A stretch of 64,000 bases of DNA from assembly GCA_031286585.1 (NCBI GenBank), contig JAITUC010000024.1:124001-188000 (forward strand), written 5' to 3'. The notes under the pieces are model-generated. The model had not been told where the DNA came from. It worked only from the letters and a program-made list of their open reading frames with translations, and searched no databases. Both the position numbers and the translations under genes were made by a program. Positions within the stretch are counted from its first letter, which is position 1; every line of letters begins with the position of its first letter. This stretch comes from Delftia acidovorans (GTDB taxonomy: Bacteria > Pseudomonadota > Gammaproteobacteria > Burkholderiales > Burkholderiaceae_C). Shown piece after piece: positions 33,929-43,219 of the stretch.

Positions 33929-34738
33929 ATGACCAGAACCCCATCCAAGCGATTGGCCTGGTGGCTGCCGCTGCTGTCGGCCGTGTGCATCTCCGCCCAG
34001 GCCCATACGCCCTACCTGCTGCCCACCAGCTTCGAGGCCCAGCCCCGGGCCGTCATCAGCGTGGACGCCAGCTTTGCCGACAAGTTCTTCCTCCCCGAAG
34101 TGGCTTTTGGCGAAACGCGCTTCACCGTGACGGCGCCCGATGGCTCGGTCACGCCCATGGCCGATGTGCGCCAGTTCAAGACCCGCACCGTGGCCGAGCA
34201 CCCACTGCCCGACGAGAAGGGCACCTACCGCGTGAGCACCGGCCCGCGCCTGGGCGCCGTCTTCCGTTCGTGGGAGCGCAACGGCAAGGTCGAGACGGCG
34301 CGTGATCCCGCCACGCCCACGCCGGCCGACGCCAGGCTGCTGAGCCACTACCAGTCGCTGTCGGTCTCCGAGACCTACATCACGGTGGGCAAGCCCAGCA
34401 AGGCTGCGCTCGCGCCCTCAGGAAAGGGCCTGGAGATCGTGCCCGTCACGCATCCTGCCGACCTGTTCGCGGGCGAGAAGTTCGACTTCACCGTGCAATA
34501 CGACGGCAAGCCGCTGGCCGCGCAGAAGGTGGAAATCTTCCGCTCGGCCATGGACCTGGCCAGCCAGCACAGCGTGGAAGCGTTGACCACCGATGGCGAG
34601 GGCCGCATCTCCTACGCCCTGCCCAGGTCCGGCATCTACCTGGCCCTGGTGCGCTACCGCGCCGACGCGCCCGCCGGCGCCGCCGCGCCGCAATACGGCA
34701 ACAACTACACGCTGACCTTCAGGGTGCTGGCGCAGTGA
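33929..34738 (+). CDS. DUF4198 periplasmic protein (NikM-like)
   Basis: This 269-residue secreted protein has a signal peptide cleaved about residue 25 (AQA-HTPYLLP), which leaves His at the mature N-terminus, a typical metal ligand. The beta-rich remainder matches DUF4198, a family found beside TonB receptors and metal uptake genes. It is followed by an intrinsic terminator. The likely role is metal or metal-complex handling in the periplasm, together with the upstream receptor; this is inference. Confidence 0.82.
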   Translation: MTRTPSKRLAWWLPLLSAVCISAQAHTPYLLPTSFEAQPRAVISVDASFADKFFLPEVAFGETRFTVTAPDGSVTPMADVRQFKTRTVAEHPLPDEKGTYRVSTGPRLGAVFRSWERNGKVETARDPATPTPADARLLSHYQSLSVSETYITVGKPSKAALAPSGKGLEIVPVTHPADLFAGEKFDFTVQYDGKPLAAQKVEIFRSAMDLASQHSVEALTTDGEGRISYALPRSGIYLALVRYRADAPAGAAAPQYGNNYTLTFRVLAQ

Positions 34739-34743
34739 TGAAG

Positions 34744-34771
34744 AGAGCCCGCTGATGCGGGCTCTTCTTTT
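34744..34771 (+). terminator. Intrinsic terminator after DUF4198 gene
   Basis: AGAGCCCGC, loop TGAT and GCGGGCTCT form a perfect 9-bp stem followed by TCTTTT. It lies 5 bp after the stop codon. Confidence 0.9.
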
Positions 34772-34795
34772 CGCTGGATGCAAGCATGGAGAAAT

Positions 34796-34815
34796 TTATA
34801 TCTGAACGGATATAA
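34796..34815. promoter_or_regulatory. Operator palindrome of the toxin-antitoxin operon
   Basis: TTATATC-N6-GATATAA is a perfect 7-bp inverted repeat in an AT-rich promoter island, ending 3 bp before the toxin ATG. This position is typical for autoregulation by the Xre antitoxin. Confidence 0.75.
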
Positions 34816-34818
34816 TTC

Positions 34819-35181
34819 ATGACGGACCAACGCAAGCTTCTGTACTGGGAAGGCTCCTCGAAGAAGGACTTCAAGGACTTCCCCATCAGCGTTCAGAAGG
34901 ATATGGGCGTGGCGCTGTTCGTTGTCCAGTTGGGCGGCATGCCGAGCTCGGCCAAGCCGTGGAAAGGCCTGGGCCCAGGCGTATATGAGTTGGTCGAAGA
35001 CCACAGGGGAGACGCTTTCCGTGCCGTCTACAGTGTCCGCATCGGCGACGCCGTTCATGTGCTCCATGCGTTTCAGAAAAAATCAAAATCCGGCATCGCC
35101 ACGCCGCAGCCTGACGTGGATCTGATCGAGAAGCGTTTGAAGTCCGTACTGGCCCGCTATGGAGCGGGCGGGAGAACATGA
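34819..35181 (+). CDS. HigB-type toxin (RelE/ParE superfamily, phage Gp49-like)
   Basis: This 120-residue basic protein has the RelE-like pattern: an early KDFKDFP segment, the GLGPGVYELVEDHRGDAFRAVYSV core and a C-terminal LHAFQKKSKSG motif. These features indicate the Gp49/HigB-like mRNA-interferase group. The toxin gene comes first and overlaps the antitoxin by 4 nt, the order usual for higBA. No Shine-Dalgarno site is visible before the ATG. Confidence 0.88.
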   Translation: MTDQRKLLYWEGSSKKDFKDFPISVQKDMGVALFVVQLGGMPSSAKPWKGLGPGVYELVEDHRGDAFRAVYSVRIGDAVHVLHAFQKKSKSGIATPQPDVDLIEKRLKSVLARYGAGGRT

Positions 35182-35501
35182 TGCATCGCCAGGATTCTTC
35201 GCTGGGAACGGCCAATGTGCTGGCCGATCTGGGCTTCGAGGACGCACAGGAACTGTCGGCCAAAACCGTGCTGGCCATGAAGCTCAACGAGCTGATGGAC
35301 AAGCGCGGGCTCAGCCAGACCGAGGCGGCAGGCCTCACCGGCATGACGCAGCCGAAGATCTCCCAGGTCCGGCGCTACAAGCTGCAGAACATCTCTTTGG
35401 AGCGCTTGATGCAGGCGCTGGTGTCGCTGGACCAGCAGGTCGAGATCGTCGTGCGGCCTGCGCGCCGTGCGCACGCGGCCGGCATCACGGTGGCGCCCTG
35501 A
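35178..35501 (+). CDS. HigA-type antitoxin, Xre-family
   Basis: This 107-residue protein has an Xre/HTH_37-type helix-turn-helix (about 35-85, RGLSQTEAAGLTGMTQPKIS). It should neutralise the upstream toxin and bind the palindrome at 34796-34815. It overlaps the toxin gene (ATGA) and ends 7 bp from the convergent recQ stop. Confidence 0.9.
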   Translation: MMHRQDSSLGTANVLADLGFEDAQELSAKTVLAMKLNELMDKRGLSQTEAAGLTGMTQPKISQVRRYKLQNISLERLMQALVSLDQQVEIVVRPARRAHAAGITVAP

Positions 35502-35508
35502 ACCTCAC

Positions 35509-37440
35509 TCAGCCCGTGGCCACCACCCGCAGCACTTCGGCGCCATAGGCGTCGAGCTTCTTGGCGCCCATGCCGCTGATGCCCTGCAGGTCGTCCAGCG
35601 ATGACGGGTTACGCTCGGCGATGGCTGCCAGCGTGGCGTCGTGGAAGATCACGTAGGCCGGAAGGTTGTGCTCGCGCGCGACCTCGGCGCGCCATGCCTT
35701 GAGGTTGATGAAACGCACCTGGGCATCGGGCCCCAGGCTGGCCGCCGCCGCGTTGGGCTGGGTGGCGCGCTTGGAGGTGCGCGTGCGCGGCGCGGCCACG
35801 GCCTCGCGCAGCTGCACGGGTACATTGCCACGCAGCACGTCGCGCGAGCCCTCGGCCAGGCACAGGGTGTCGAAGCTGTGGCCGCTGTTCTCGCTGGTGA
35901 TCTTGTGCAGGCCCAGGGCGCCCGTGGCCAGCAGCTGGCGCATCACGCCGCGCAGCTGGGGCTCGCTGTAGTCCTTGCCCAGGCCGAAGGTGGAGATCTT
36001 GTCGTGGCCGTACTGGCGCACCTTCTCGGTGTCCTTGCCGCGCAGCACGTCCATGATGTGGCCCGCGCCAAAGGTCAGCTGGCTGGCCTCGTGCACGCGG
36101 TAGATGGTGGACAGCAGCTTGCGCGCGGCGTCCGTCCCGTCCCACAGGGCCGGGGGCTCCATGCAGTTGTCGCAGTTGCCGCAGGCGGTCTTGGCCACGC
36201 GCTGCAGCGGCCGGCCTTCAATGTCCGTCTCTGCGTCTTCTCCCGGTGGGCCCAGGCCGTACTGCTCGCCGAAGTAGGCCAGCAGCCGCACGCGGCGGCA
36301 GTCCGTGGCCTCGGCCAGGCCCAGCAGGGCATCGAGCTTGCCGCGCATGACCTGCTTGAAGGTGTCCTCGGCCGGGCTTTCGTCGATCATGCGGCGCTGG
36401 TTGACCACGTCGGAAAGGCCGTAGGCCATCCAGGCATCGGCGGGCAGCCCGTCGCGGCCTGCGCGGCCGGTTTCCTGGTAGTAGCCCTCGATGTTCTTGG
36501 GCATGTCCACGTGGGCCACGAAGCGCACATCGGGCTTGTTGATGCCCATGCCGAAGGCGATGGTGGCGACGATGACGATGCCGTCCTCGCGCAGGAAGCG
36601 GTCCTGGTGCAGCTGGCGCGTCTCGAAGGGCAGGCCCGCGTGGTAGGGCAGGGCGGGCACGCCGGCCTGGCTCAGCGTCTGGGCCAGTTCCTCCACGCGC
36701 TTGCGCGACTGGCAATAGACCACCCCGGCCTCGCCTTCGTGCTCGCGCTCGATGAAGCGCAGCAGCTGGTTGCCCACATCCTTCTTCTCGGCGATGCGGT
36801 AGCGGATGTTGGGACGGTCGAAGCTGCTGACGAAATGCCGCGCGCTCTCCAGCTGCAGCCGCTCGACGATGTCGGCGCGCGTCAGCGCATCGGCCGTGGC
36901 CGTGAGCGCAATGCGCGGCACGCCCGCATAGCGTTCGTGCAGCACGCTCAGCGCGCGGTACTCGGGCCGGAAGTCGTGGCCCCACTGGCTCACGCAGTGC
37001 GCCTCGTCGATGGCGAACAGCGACAGCTTGCCCTGGGCATGCAGGTCGTCGAGCAGGCCCAGGAAGCGCGGCGTGTTCAGGCGCTCGGGCGCGGCATACA
37101 GCAGGGTGATGTCGCCGCTTTGCAGGCGCCATTCGACTTCCTGCGTCTCGTCATAGGACAGCGTCGAGTTCAGGTAGGCGGCGCTCACGCCGGCCTCGTG
37201 CAGCGCGCCCACCTGGTCGTGCATGAGCGCGATCAGCGGCGACACCACCACCGCCACGCCGTGGCCCTGCTGCTGGCGCACGATGGCCGGAACCTGGTAG
37301 CACAGGCTCTTGCCGCCGCCCGTGGGCATGAGCACCAGCGCATCGCCGCCGGCGACCACGTGCGAGACGATGGCTTCCTGCGGACCGCGGAATTGTTCGT
37401 AGCCGAACACGGCTTGCAGGACGGAATGCGCGGCGGACAA
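35509..37440 (-). CDS. recQ: ATP-dependent DNA helicase RecQ
   Basis: This 3'-5' helicase acts in recombination and fork repair. It has Walker [13 protein letters not shown], the DEAH-type box AIDEAHC, SF2 motifs ([13 protein letters not shown]), a RecQ-Ct zinc site (CGNCDNC) and a C-terminal HRDC domain. The open frame reaches an ATG at 37542, but the intervening DNA encodes a non-family Arg-rich lead and contains an intrinsic terminator for upstream transcription (37503-37531). I therefore prefer the TTG at 37440 (643 residues, start LSAAHSVLQ), which agrees with RecQ length. Confidence 0.9.
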   Translation of the reverse strand: MSAAHSVLQAVFGYEQFRGPQEAIVSHVVAGGDALVLMPTGGGKSLCYQVPAIVRQQQGHGVAVVVSPLIALMHDQVGALHEAGVSAAYLNSTLSYDETQEVEWRLQSGDITLLYAAPERLNTPRFLGLLDDLHAQGKLSLFAIDEAHCVSQWGHDFRPEYRALSVLHERYAGVPRIALTATADALTRADIVERLQLESARHFVSSFDRPNIRYRIAEKKDVGNQLLRFIEREHEGEAGVVYCQSRKRVEELAQTLSQAGVPALPYHAGLPFETRQLHQDRFLREDGIVIVATIAFGMGINKPDVRFVAHVDMPKNIEGYYQETGRAGRDGLPADAWMAYGLSDVVNQRRMIDESPAEDTFKQVMRGKLDALLGLAEATDCRRVRLLAYFGEQYGLGPPGEDAETDIEGRPLQRVAKTACGNCDNCMEPPALWDGTDAARKLLSTIYRVHEASQLTFGAGHIMDVLRGKDTEKVRQYGHDKISTFGLGKDYSEPQLRGVMRQLLATGALGLHKITSENSGHSFDTLCLAEGSRDVLRGNVPVQLREAVAAPRTRTSKRATQPNAAAASLGPDAQVRFINLKAWRAEVAREHNLPAYVIFHDATLAAIAERNPSSLDDLQGISGMGAKKLDAYGAEVLRVVATG

Positions 37441-37502
37441 CGGGGACTTCTTTCGGCTGAGGCGGCTGGCGCGGAAGGGGGCGGGATGCGGGCGCTTCCC
37501 GC

Positions 37503-37531
37503 AAAAAAAGCGCTGCGGCCCGAAGGCCGCA
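37503..37531 (-). terminator. Intrinsic terminator downstream of the acyl-CoA dehydrogenase gene
   Basis: On the minus strand TGCGGCC, a TTCG tetraloop and GGCCGCA form a perfect 7-bp stem followed by GCGC and seven T residues. It would end the CaiB/acyl-CoA dehydrogenase transcript before recQ. Confidence 0.75.
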
Positions 37532-37660
37532 ACAGCCGCCATTTTGCGCCCCCTCGCAAGGTCCAGGGAAGACCTGGGGTTTGGACCGCTCTGCATCAAC
37601 GGCCTTTCCCGGGTGCGGGGGTGCCATTTTCAGATTTCTCCTAGCCGCCCGCCGCTGTAT

Positions 37661-38824
37661 TCAACTGCTGCCCAGCACCCCGCGCGCAATGATGCTGCGC
37701 TGCACTTCGGACGAGCCTTCGTAGATGCGCAGGATGCGTGCATCGCGCACCAGGCGCTCCAGCGGCATTGCGCGCGTGTAGCCGTAGCCGCCGTGGATCT
37801 GCAGGGCCTCGTCGGTGACGAAGCCCGCCATTTCCGAGGCATGGAGCTTGGCCATGGCCGAGTGCTGGGTGAAGGGCTGGCCGGCCTGGCGCAAGGCCAG
37901 GGCCTGCATGGTCAGCGCCCACGATGCCTCCAGGCGCAGCTTCATGTCGGCCAGCTTCCACTGGATGCCCTGTTTCGTGGCCAGCGGCTCGCCGCCCACC
38001 AGGCGCTGGGCGGCCCATTGCGCGGCGGCGGCCAGGGCGGCCTCGGCCACGCCCAGGGCGGTGGCCGCCACGTCCAGGCGGCTGTTGTCCAGCACCTTCA
38101 TGGCCGTCTTGAAGCCCGAACCCTCGGCGCCCAGCCGGTGGCTGGCAGGCACGCGCACGCCGTCCAGCGAGACCTCGAAGGCATGGCCGCCCCGGATGCC
38201 CATGAGTTTTTCGGGGGCCGAAATCTGGATGCCGGGCAGGTCGCGCGGCACGATGAAGGCGCTGACGCCGCGCGCGCCGGCCTCCATGTCGGTCTTGGCG
38301 AAGACCACCATGAAGCGCGCCTCGGCCGCGTTGGAGATGAAGTGCTTGACGCCGGTCAGCACATAGCCGTCGCCATCGCCATTGCCATCACGCTCGGCGC
38401 GCGTGCGCATGTCGGCCGGGTGCGAGCCGCCGCGCGGCTCGGTCAGCGCAAAGGCGGCCAGCCATTCGCCGCTGGCGCAGCGCGGCAGCCACTGCTGGCG
38501 CTGCGCGTCGTCGCCGCCGATGAGCACGGCGTCCGTGCCCAGGTAGTGGGCGCCGATCATGGACGAGGTGGCCGCACAGGCGCGCGAGATGGCCACCAGG
38601 GACAGCAGCATGGCCGTGGGCGTGACGCCGGGGCCGCCCAGCGGCTCGGGCAGGTTCATGCCCATCACGCCCAGGGCCGCCAGCCCGGGCACATGGCAGG
38701 TGGCGGACAGCGCCTCCTCGTCCATGCGCTGCGCCAGCGGGGCGAGTGCATCGTCGGCAAAGCGGGCCACGGCATCGGCGATGGCGTGGTCGTCGGCGGT
38801 GGTGCCCAGTCGTTGAAAGTTCAT
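37661..38824 (-). CDS. Acyl-CoA dehydrogenase
   Basis: This 387-residue FAD enzyme introduces a 2,3-double bond in an acyl-CoA. Visible motifs are LTEPRGGSHPAD, the GGYGYTRAMPLERLVRDARI stretch and IYEGSSEVQ near the C-terminus, which carries the catalytic Glu region. The ATG at 38824 is chosen because it gives the normal family length; the upstream open frame lies within the CoA-transferase gene. It follows that gene by 10 bp in one operon. Confidence 0.94.
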   Translation of the reverse strand: MNFQRLGTTADDHAIADAVARFADDALAPLAQRMDEEALSATCHVPGLAALGVMGMNLPEPLGGPGVTPTAMLLSLVAISRACAATSSMIGAHYLGTDAVLIGGDDAQRQQWLPRCASGEWLAAFALTEPRGGSHPADMRTRAERDGNGDGDGYVLTGVKHFISNAAEARFMVVFAKTDMEAGARGVSAFIVPRDLPGIQISAPEKLMGIRGGHAFEVSLDGVRVPASHRLGAEGSGFKTAMKVLDNSRLDVAATALGVAEAALAAAAQWAAQRLVGGEPLATKQGIQWKLADMKLRLEASWALTMQALALRQAGQPFTQHSAMAKLHASEMAGFVTDEALQIHGGYGYTRAMPLERLVRDARILRIYEGSSEVQRSIIARGVLGSS

Positions 38825-38834
38825 GGAGTTTCGC

Positions 38835-40076
38835 TCAATGTGATGGGAAAGAGGGGGCCGCGCCTGCAGTGCCCAGGGCACCGGATGCGCGCAGCGCGGC
38901 AATGGCTTCGGCGCCCCGGCCCAGCCACTGCGATAGCAGGGCCTCGGTGTGCTCGCCCAGGGCGGGTGCGCGCTCGGCGCGGTTGGGTGCGGCGCCGCTG
39001 AAATGCACGGGCTGGGTGGGCAGGCGCAGGCCGGGCAGGCGCGGGTCCTGCACCGTGCCGAGCAGGCCGCGCGCCTGGCTCTGGGGCGACTCCAGCGCCT
39101 GGGCAATGTTCCAGATGGGGGCGGCGGGCACGCCGGCCGCATCCAGCGCGGCCACCACCTGCGCCACTTCATGCCGGCCGGCCCAGGCCTCGATGGCCTC
39201 GCGCAGCGCGGGTTCGTGGGCCGAGCGCGATTCGTCGCTGGCAAAGCGCGGGTCGCCGGCCAGCCCACCCAGCTCCATGGCCTGCAGGGCGGCGGCGAAC
39301 AGCTTGTTGTTGAGCACGGCCAGCGCGAAGTGGCCGTCGCCCGCGCGGTACACGCCGAATGGTGCGGACAGCGGATGGCGGTTGCCCACGCGGCGCGCGG
39401 GCCGGCCCGTGAACAGGTAGCGCGCCACCGAGGTGGCCAGAAAACTCAGCGTGGTGTCGAACATGGCCACGTCCACCTGCTGGCCCTGCCCGGTGGCGCG
39501 GGCCTGCAGCAGCGCGGCCAGCGTGGCCCAGGAGGCGAACAGGCCGGCCACCACGTCGCTGACGGCCTCGCCCACCACGGTGGGCGCGCCATCGGGCTCG
39601 CCCGTGGCCTCCATGAGGCCGCTCATGGCCTGCACGATGATGTCGTAGGCCGGCCGGTGGGCCAGCGGCCCGGTCTGCCCGAAGCCCGAGACGCTGACAT
39701 AGACCAGCCGGGGATTGAGCGCCCGCAGCTGGCTTGCGCCGATGCCCAGGCGCTCGGCCACGCCGGGCCGGAAGTTCTCCACCACCACGTCGGCCTGGGC
39801 GGCCATCTCGTGGACCAGGGCCACGGCCTCGGGGTGCTTGAGGTCCAGCACCAGGCTTTGCTTGTTGCGGTTCATCACCGTGAACAGCGCGCTCTCGCCG
39901 TTGTTCATGGGGCCGATGGCGCGGTAGTCGTCGCCCTGCGGCGGCTCGATCTTGACGACCTCGGCGCCCAGGTCGGCCAGCAGGGCCGTGGACAGCGGCC
40001 CGGCCAGCACGCGCGTGAAGTCGAGAATGCGCACGCCGTCCAGCGGGCGGGCGGTGAGGGGGGTGGACTCGGTCAT
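38835..40076 (-). CDS. CaiB/BaiF-family class III CoA transferase
   Basis: This 413-residue enzyme moves CoA between carboxylic acids. It has the RPLDGVRILDFTRVLAGP opening, the likely nucleophile D145 in AYDIIVQAMSG and the interlocked-dimer family length. With the downstream acyl-CoA dehydrogenase it forms a two-gene module to activate and oxidise a carboxylate. It is divergent from a LysR regulator across a 94-bp gap that holds a dyad. Confidence 0.93.
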   Translation of the reverse strand: MTESTPLTARPLDGVRILDFTRVLAGPLSTALLADLGAEVVKIEPPQGDDYRAIGPMNNGESALFTVMNRNKQSLVLDLKHPEAVALVHEMAAQADVVVENFRPGVAERLGIGASQLRALNPRLVYVSVSGFGQTGPLAHRPAYDIIVQAMSGLMEATGEPDGAPTVVGEAVSDVVAGLFASWATLAALLQARATGQGQQVDVAMFDTTLSFLATSVARYLFTGRPARRVGNRHPLSAPFGVYRAGDGHFALAVLNNKLFAAALQAMELGGLAGDPRFASDESRSAHEPALREAIEAWAGRHEVAQVVAALDAAGVPAAPIWNIAQALESPQSQARGLLGTVQDPRLPGLRLPTQPVHFSGAAPNRAERAPALGEHTEALLSQWLGRGAEAIAALRASGALGTAGAAPSFPSH

Positions 40077-40125
40077 GGGTGCTGCCTTGGACGGGTGGTC
40101 TATGGCTGCATGCTGGCGCGCATTT

Positions 40126-40155
40126 GAATCAATGGAAAATATTCATTCCTGATTC
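40126..40155. promoter_or_regulatory. LysR-type operator dyad
   Basis: GAATCA (40126-40131) pairs with TGATTC (40150-40155), and inside it AATG (40131-40134) pairs with CATT (40144-40147). The 30-bp dyad sits in the divergent gap 16 bp before the lysR start, the usual place for autoregulatory binding. Confidence 0.6.
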
Positions 40156-40170
40156 ACTGCATTCAAAAAG

Positions 40171-41061
40171 ATGATCCAAATCAGCCTGCGCCAGCTGGAG
40201 TATTTCGTGGCCGCCGCACGCCATGGCAGCACGGCGCGCGCGGCCGAGGCCATCGGCATGTCCCAGCCGTCCATCTCCAAGGCGATCGCCGACCTGGAGG
40301 CGCAGTGGGGCGAGGCGCTGTTCGTGCGCCGCCATGCCAGGGGGCTGGATCTCACGGCGGCCGGCGCGGCGCGCAGCCGCGAGGCCCAGGCGCTGCTGGA
40401 CGGCGCACGCAGCCTGCAGGGGCCGCGCACGGCGGCGATGGCGGGCGTGCTGCGCCTGGGATTTCTGAGCACGCTGGGCGCGCGCTGGGTGCCGGCCCTG
40501 CTGGCGCAGGTGCAGCGCCTGCACCCCGGCATGGCGCTGGAGCTGGTGGAGGGCGACATCGCCTCGCTCACGCAGCAGGTGGAGCGCGGCGAGCTCGATG
40601 CGGCCCTGCAGTACGACACGGGCCTGGCGCGTCCCCGCATGGAGCTGCTGCCCGTGGCTGCGCTGCCGCCCTATGTGCTGCTGCCGCAGCGCCATGCGCT
40701 GGCGGCCAGGACCAGCGTGGGGCTGGCCGAGGTGGCCCGCTACCCGCTGGTGCTGATCGACCTGCCGCACAGCCGCGAGTATTTCCTGTCGCTGTTCCGC
40801 GAGGCCGGCGTGACGCCGCTGGTGGCCCATGAGTTCGCCTCCATCGAAATGCTGCGCTCCATGGTGGCCAACGGCCACGGACTGAGCGTGCTGACCACGC
40901 GGCCGGTGGTGGACCGCGCCCACGATGGCCAGCGCCTGGCCTGCCGCCGCATCCGGGGCCGCGTGGCTCCCCAGGGCGTGGTGCTGGCCGTGCCGGCGGG
41001 CAATGCCTCGCCGCTGATTGCACCGTTCTTGAAGGTGGCGCGTGCCGTGATTGCACCGTAG
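40171..41061 (+). CDS. LysR-family regulator
   Basis: This 296-residue regulator has an N-terminal LysR winged helix (about 3-62, LRQLEYFVAAARHGSTARAAEAI-type) and a type 2 periplasmic-binding co-inducer domain. It is divergent from the CaiB/acyl-CoA dehydrogenase operon and most likely controls it in response to the CoA-transferase substrate. Confidence 0.94.
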   Translation: MIQISLRQLEYFVAAARHGSTARAAEAIGMSQPSISKAIADLEAQWGEALFVRRHARGLDLTAAGAARSREAQALLDGARSLQGPRTAAMAGVLRLGFLSTLGARWVPALLAQVQRLHPGMALELVEGDIASLTQQVERGELDAALQYDTGLARPRMELLPVAALPPYVLLPQRHALAARTSVGLAEVARYPLVLIDLPHSREYFLSLFREAGVTPLVAHEFASIEMLRSMVANGHGLSVLTTRPVVDRAHDGQRLACRRIRGRVAPQGVVLAVPAGNASPLIAPFLKVARAVIAP

Positions 41062-41224
41062 CGGCGCGCAGCCCCGTGGCATGCACCACGGTGGTGAGGG
41101 GCCGCTCGGGATTTTCCCCAGGTTGTATGGACAAGATCGGTTGGCACGGCACTTGCTGTTGCTCTCTGTGCCGACCGCAGATGGATACAGGTTTTTACCC
41201 TTCGCCGGGTTTGCCGGGTAATCC

Positions 41225-41234
41225 TGTATATACA
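41225..41234. promoter_or_regulatory. HutC-type operator before the hut transporter
   Basis: The palindrome TGTATATACA fits the GntR/HutC-subfamily core GT-N-TA-N-AC and is identical to the site before hutH. It lies about 100 bp before the binding-protein start. A weaker related site (TTGT-N4-ACAA) is at 41123-41134. Confidence 0.75.
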
Positions 41235-41333
41235 TGACTGGGCGGCAAAAACACACTTCGGGCTCCCGCGCGGCGCTGCCTGCGGACCCTGAAACTGCCA
41301 TCGCCAACTTGCTTCCCGACCGAGGAGTGCTCC

Positions 41334-42308
41334 ATGAGTTCGATCCCCCTGTTCCGCCGCCTGCCCCTGGGGCCACTGGCCGCCGCCCTCTGCCTTGCCG
41401 CAGCACTGCAGCCCGCTGCCGCGCAGGAAACCAAGATCACCCTGGGCATGTCCGGCTGGACCGGCTTCGCGCCGCTGACCCTGGCCGACAAGACCGGCAT
41501 CTTCAAGAAGAACGGCCTGGCGGTGGACCTGAAGATGATTCCGCAGAAGGACCGCCACCTGGCCCTGGCCTCGGGCGCCATCCAGTGCGCTGCCACCACC
41601 ATCGAGACGCATGTGGCCTGGAACACGAACGGCGTGCCCATCGTGCAGATCTTTCAGATGGACAAGTCCTACGGTGCCGACGGCATCGCCGTGCGCAATG
41701 ACGTCAAGGGCTTCGCCGACCTCAAGGGCAAGACGGTGGCCGTGAGCGCTCCGGGCACGGCGCCGTACTTCGGCCTGGCCTGGATGCTGCACAAGAACGG
41801 CATGACCATGAAGGATGTGAAGACCGTCTCGCTGGAGCCGCAGCCCGCCGCCCAGGCCTTCGTGGCCGGCCAGAACGATGCGGCCATGAGCTACGAGCCG
41901 TACCTGTCCACCATCCGCGCCAATCCGGCAGCGGGCAAGATCCTGGCCACCACCATCGACTACCCCATGGTCATGGACACGGTGGGCTGCGATCCCAAGT
42001 GGCTCAAGGCGAACCCGGCCGCAGCCAAGGCGCTGGCGCAGTCGTACTTCGATGCGGTGGCCATGATCGAGGCCGACAAGGCCAAGTCCTTCGAGATCAT
42101 GGGCGCGGCCGTCAAGCAAGGTGGCGAGCAGTTCGGCAAGTCGGCCTCCTACCTGAAGTGGTCCGACAAGGAAGCCAACCAGAAATTCTTCGCCAACGAG
42201 CTGGTGCCCTTCATGAAGGAGTCGGCCGTGATCCTCAAGGAGGCCGGCATCATCCGCTCCATCCCCGAGAACTATGGCGTGATGTACGACGCCAGCTTCA
42301 TCCAGTAA
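41334..42308 (+). CDS. ABC transporter solute-binding protein (NitT/Tau type) of the hut locus
   Basis: This 324-residue periplasmic protein has a signal peptide (cleavage about residue 30, AAA-QE) and the SsuA/TauA/NrtA-like fold opening ITLGMSGWTGFAPLTLADKTGIF. GAGGAG precedes the ATG. It is first in a transporter operon preceding hutC, so the ligand is probably histidine, urocanate or a related imidazole; the family usually binds sulfonates, nitrate or thiamine precursors. Confidence 0.88.
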   Translation: MSSIPLFRRLPLGPLAAALCLAAALQPAAAQETKITLGMSGWTGFAPLTLADKTGIFKKNGLAVDLKMIPQKDRHLALASGAIQCAATTIETHVAWNTNGVPIVQIFQMDKSYGADGIAVRNDVKGFADLKGKTVAVSAPGTAPYFGLAWMLHKNGMTMKDVKTVSLEPQPAAQAFVAGQNDAAMSYEPYLSTIRANPAAGKILATTIDYPMVMDTVGCDPKWLKANPAAAKALAQSYFDAVAMIEADKAKSFEIMGAAVKQGGEQFGKSASYLKWSDKEANQKFFANELVPFMKESAVILKEAGIIRSIPENYGVMYDASFIQ

Positions 42309-42320
42309 GCCCGCCAGGGG

Positions 42321-43211
42321 ATGACCATGCAAGCCGCATCCACTTCCGCAGTCCCGCCGGCCAAGAAGCCCATGTCCCAAGCCACACCGCACGCTGCGGC
42401 GCCCGCTGCGGCGCCAGCCCCCGTCCGCCGCCGCCGCATGGCGCCGCTGGAGCCCGTCAGCCCCACGGCCAAGTGGGTGCTGGGTGTGGCCTTCTTCGTG
42501 CTGTTCTTTCTCGTCTGGGCGGCTGTGACGCTGGGCGGCTTCGTCTCCCCGACCTTCCTGGCCAGCCCCATGACCATGGCGCGCGAGGGCGTGCTGCTGT
42601 TCACCGAGTACGGCTTCCTGCACGACATCGGCATGACGGTCTGGCGCGTGATGGGCGGCTTCATCCTGGCCTCCGCCGTGGCCGTGCCCCTGGGCATTGC
42701 CATGGGCGCCTGGAAGCCGGTCGAGGCCTTCTTCGAGCCCTTCGTGTCGTTCTGCCGCTACCTGCCGGCATCGGCCTTCATCCCGCTGCTGATCCTGTGG
42801 GCCGGCGTGGGCGAGACGCAGAAGCTGCTGGTCATCTTCATCGGCTCGGTGTTCCAGATCACGCTGATGGTGGCCGTCACCGTGGGCGGCGCGCGCAAGG
42901 ACCTGGTGGAGGCCGCCTACACGCTGGGCGCCTCCAACACCGGCGTGGTGCGCCGCGTGCTGATCCCGGGCGCCGCGCCCGACATTGCCGAGACGCTGCG
43001 CCTGGTGCTGGGCTGGGCCTGGACCTATGTGATCGTGGCCGAGCTGATCGGCTCGTCCTCGGGCATCGGCCACATGATCACCGACAGCCAGGCGCTGCTG
43101 AACACGGGCCAGATCATCTTCGGCATCATCGTGATCGGCCTCATCGGCCTGGTGTCCGATTTCATCTTCAAATCTCTGAACCGTCGCATGTTCGAGTGGA
43201 GCACCCTGTGA
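42321..43211 (+). CDS. ABC transporter permease (NitT/Tau type) of the hut locus
   Basis: This 296-residue inner-membrane protein has a soluble Ala/Pro-rich N-terminus (1-50), about six helices, and the EAA loop (EAAYTLGASNTG) that contacts the ATPase. It belongs to the SsuC/TauC class. It lies 12 bp after the binding-protein gene. A 149-bp gap containing a repeat element follows before the ATPase gene. Confidence 0.92.
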   Translation: MTMQAASTSAVPPAKKPMSQATPHAAAPAAAPAPVRRRRMAPLEPVSPTAKWVLGVAFFVLFFLVWAAVTLGGFVSPTFLASPMTMAREGVLLFTEYGFLHDIGMTVWRVMGGFILASAVAVPLGIAMGAWKPVEAFFEPFVSFCRYLPASAFIPLLILWAGVGETQKLLVIFIGSVFQITLMVAVTVGGARKDLVEAAYTLGASNTGVVRRVLIPGAAPDIAETLRLVLGWAWTYVIVAELIGSSSGIGHMITDSQALLNTGQIIFGIIVIGLIGLVSDFIFKSLNRRMFEWSTL

Positions 43212-43219
43212 AAAGGATC

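Noticed and set aside
37839..37860. CRISPR or tandem spacer array anywhere in the window
   Set aside because: No regularly spaced direct repeats were found on either strand; coordinates are nominal.
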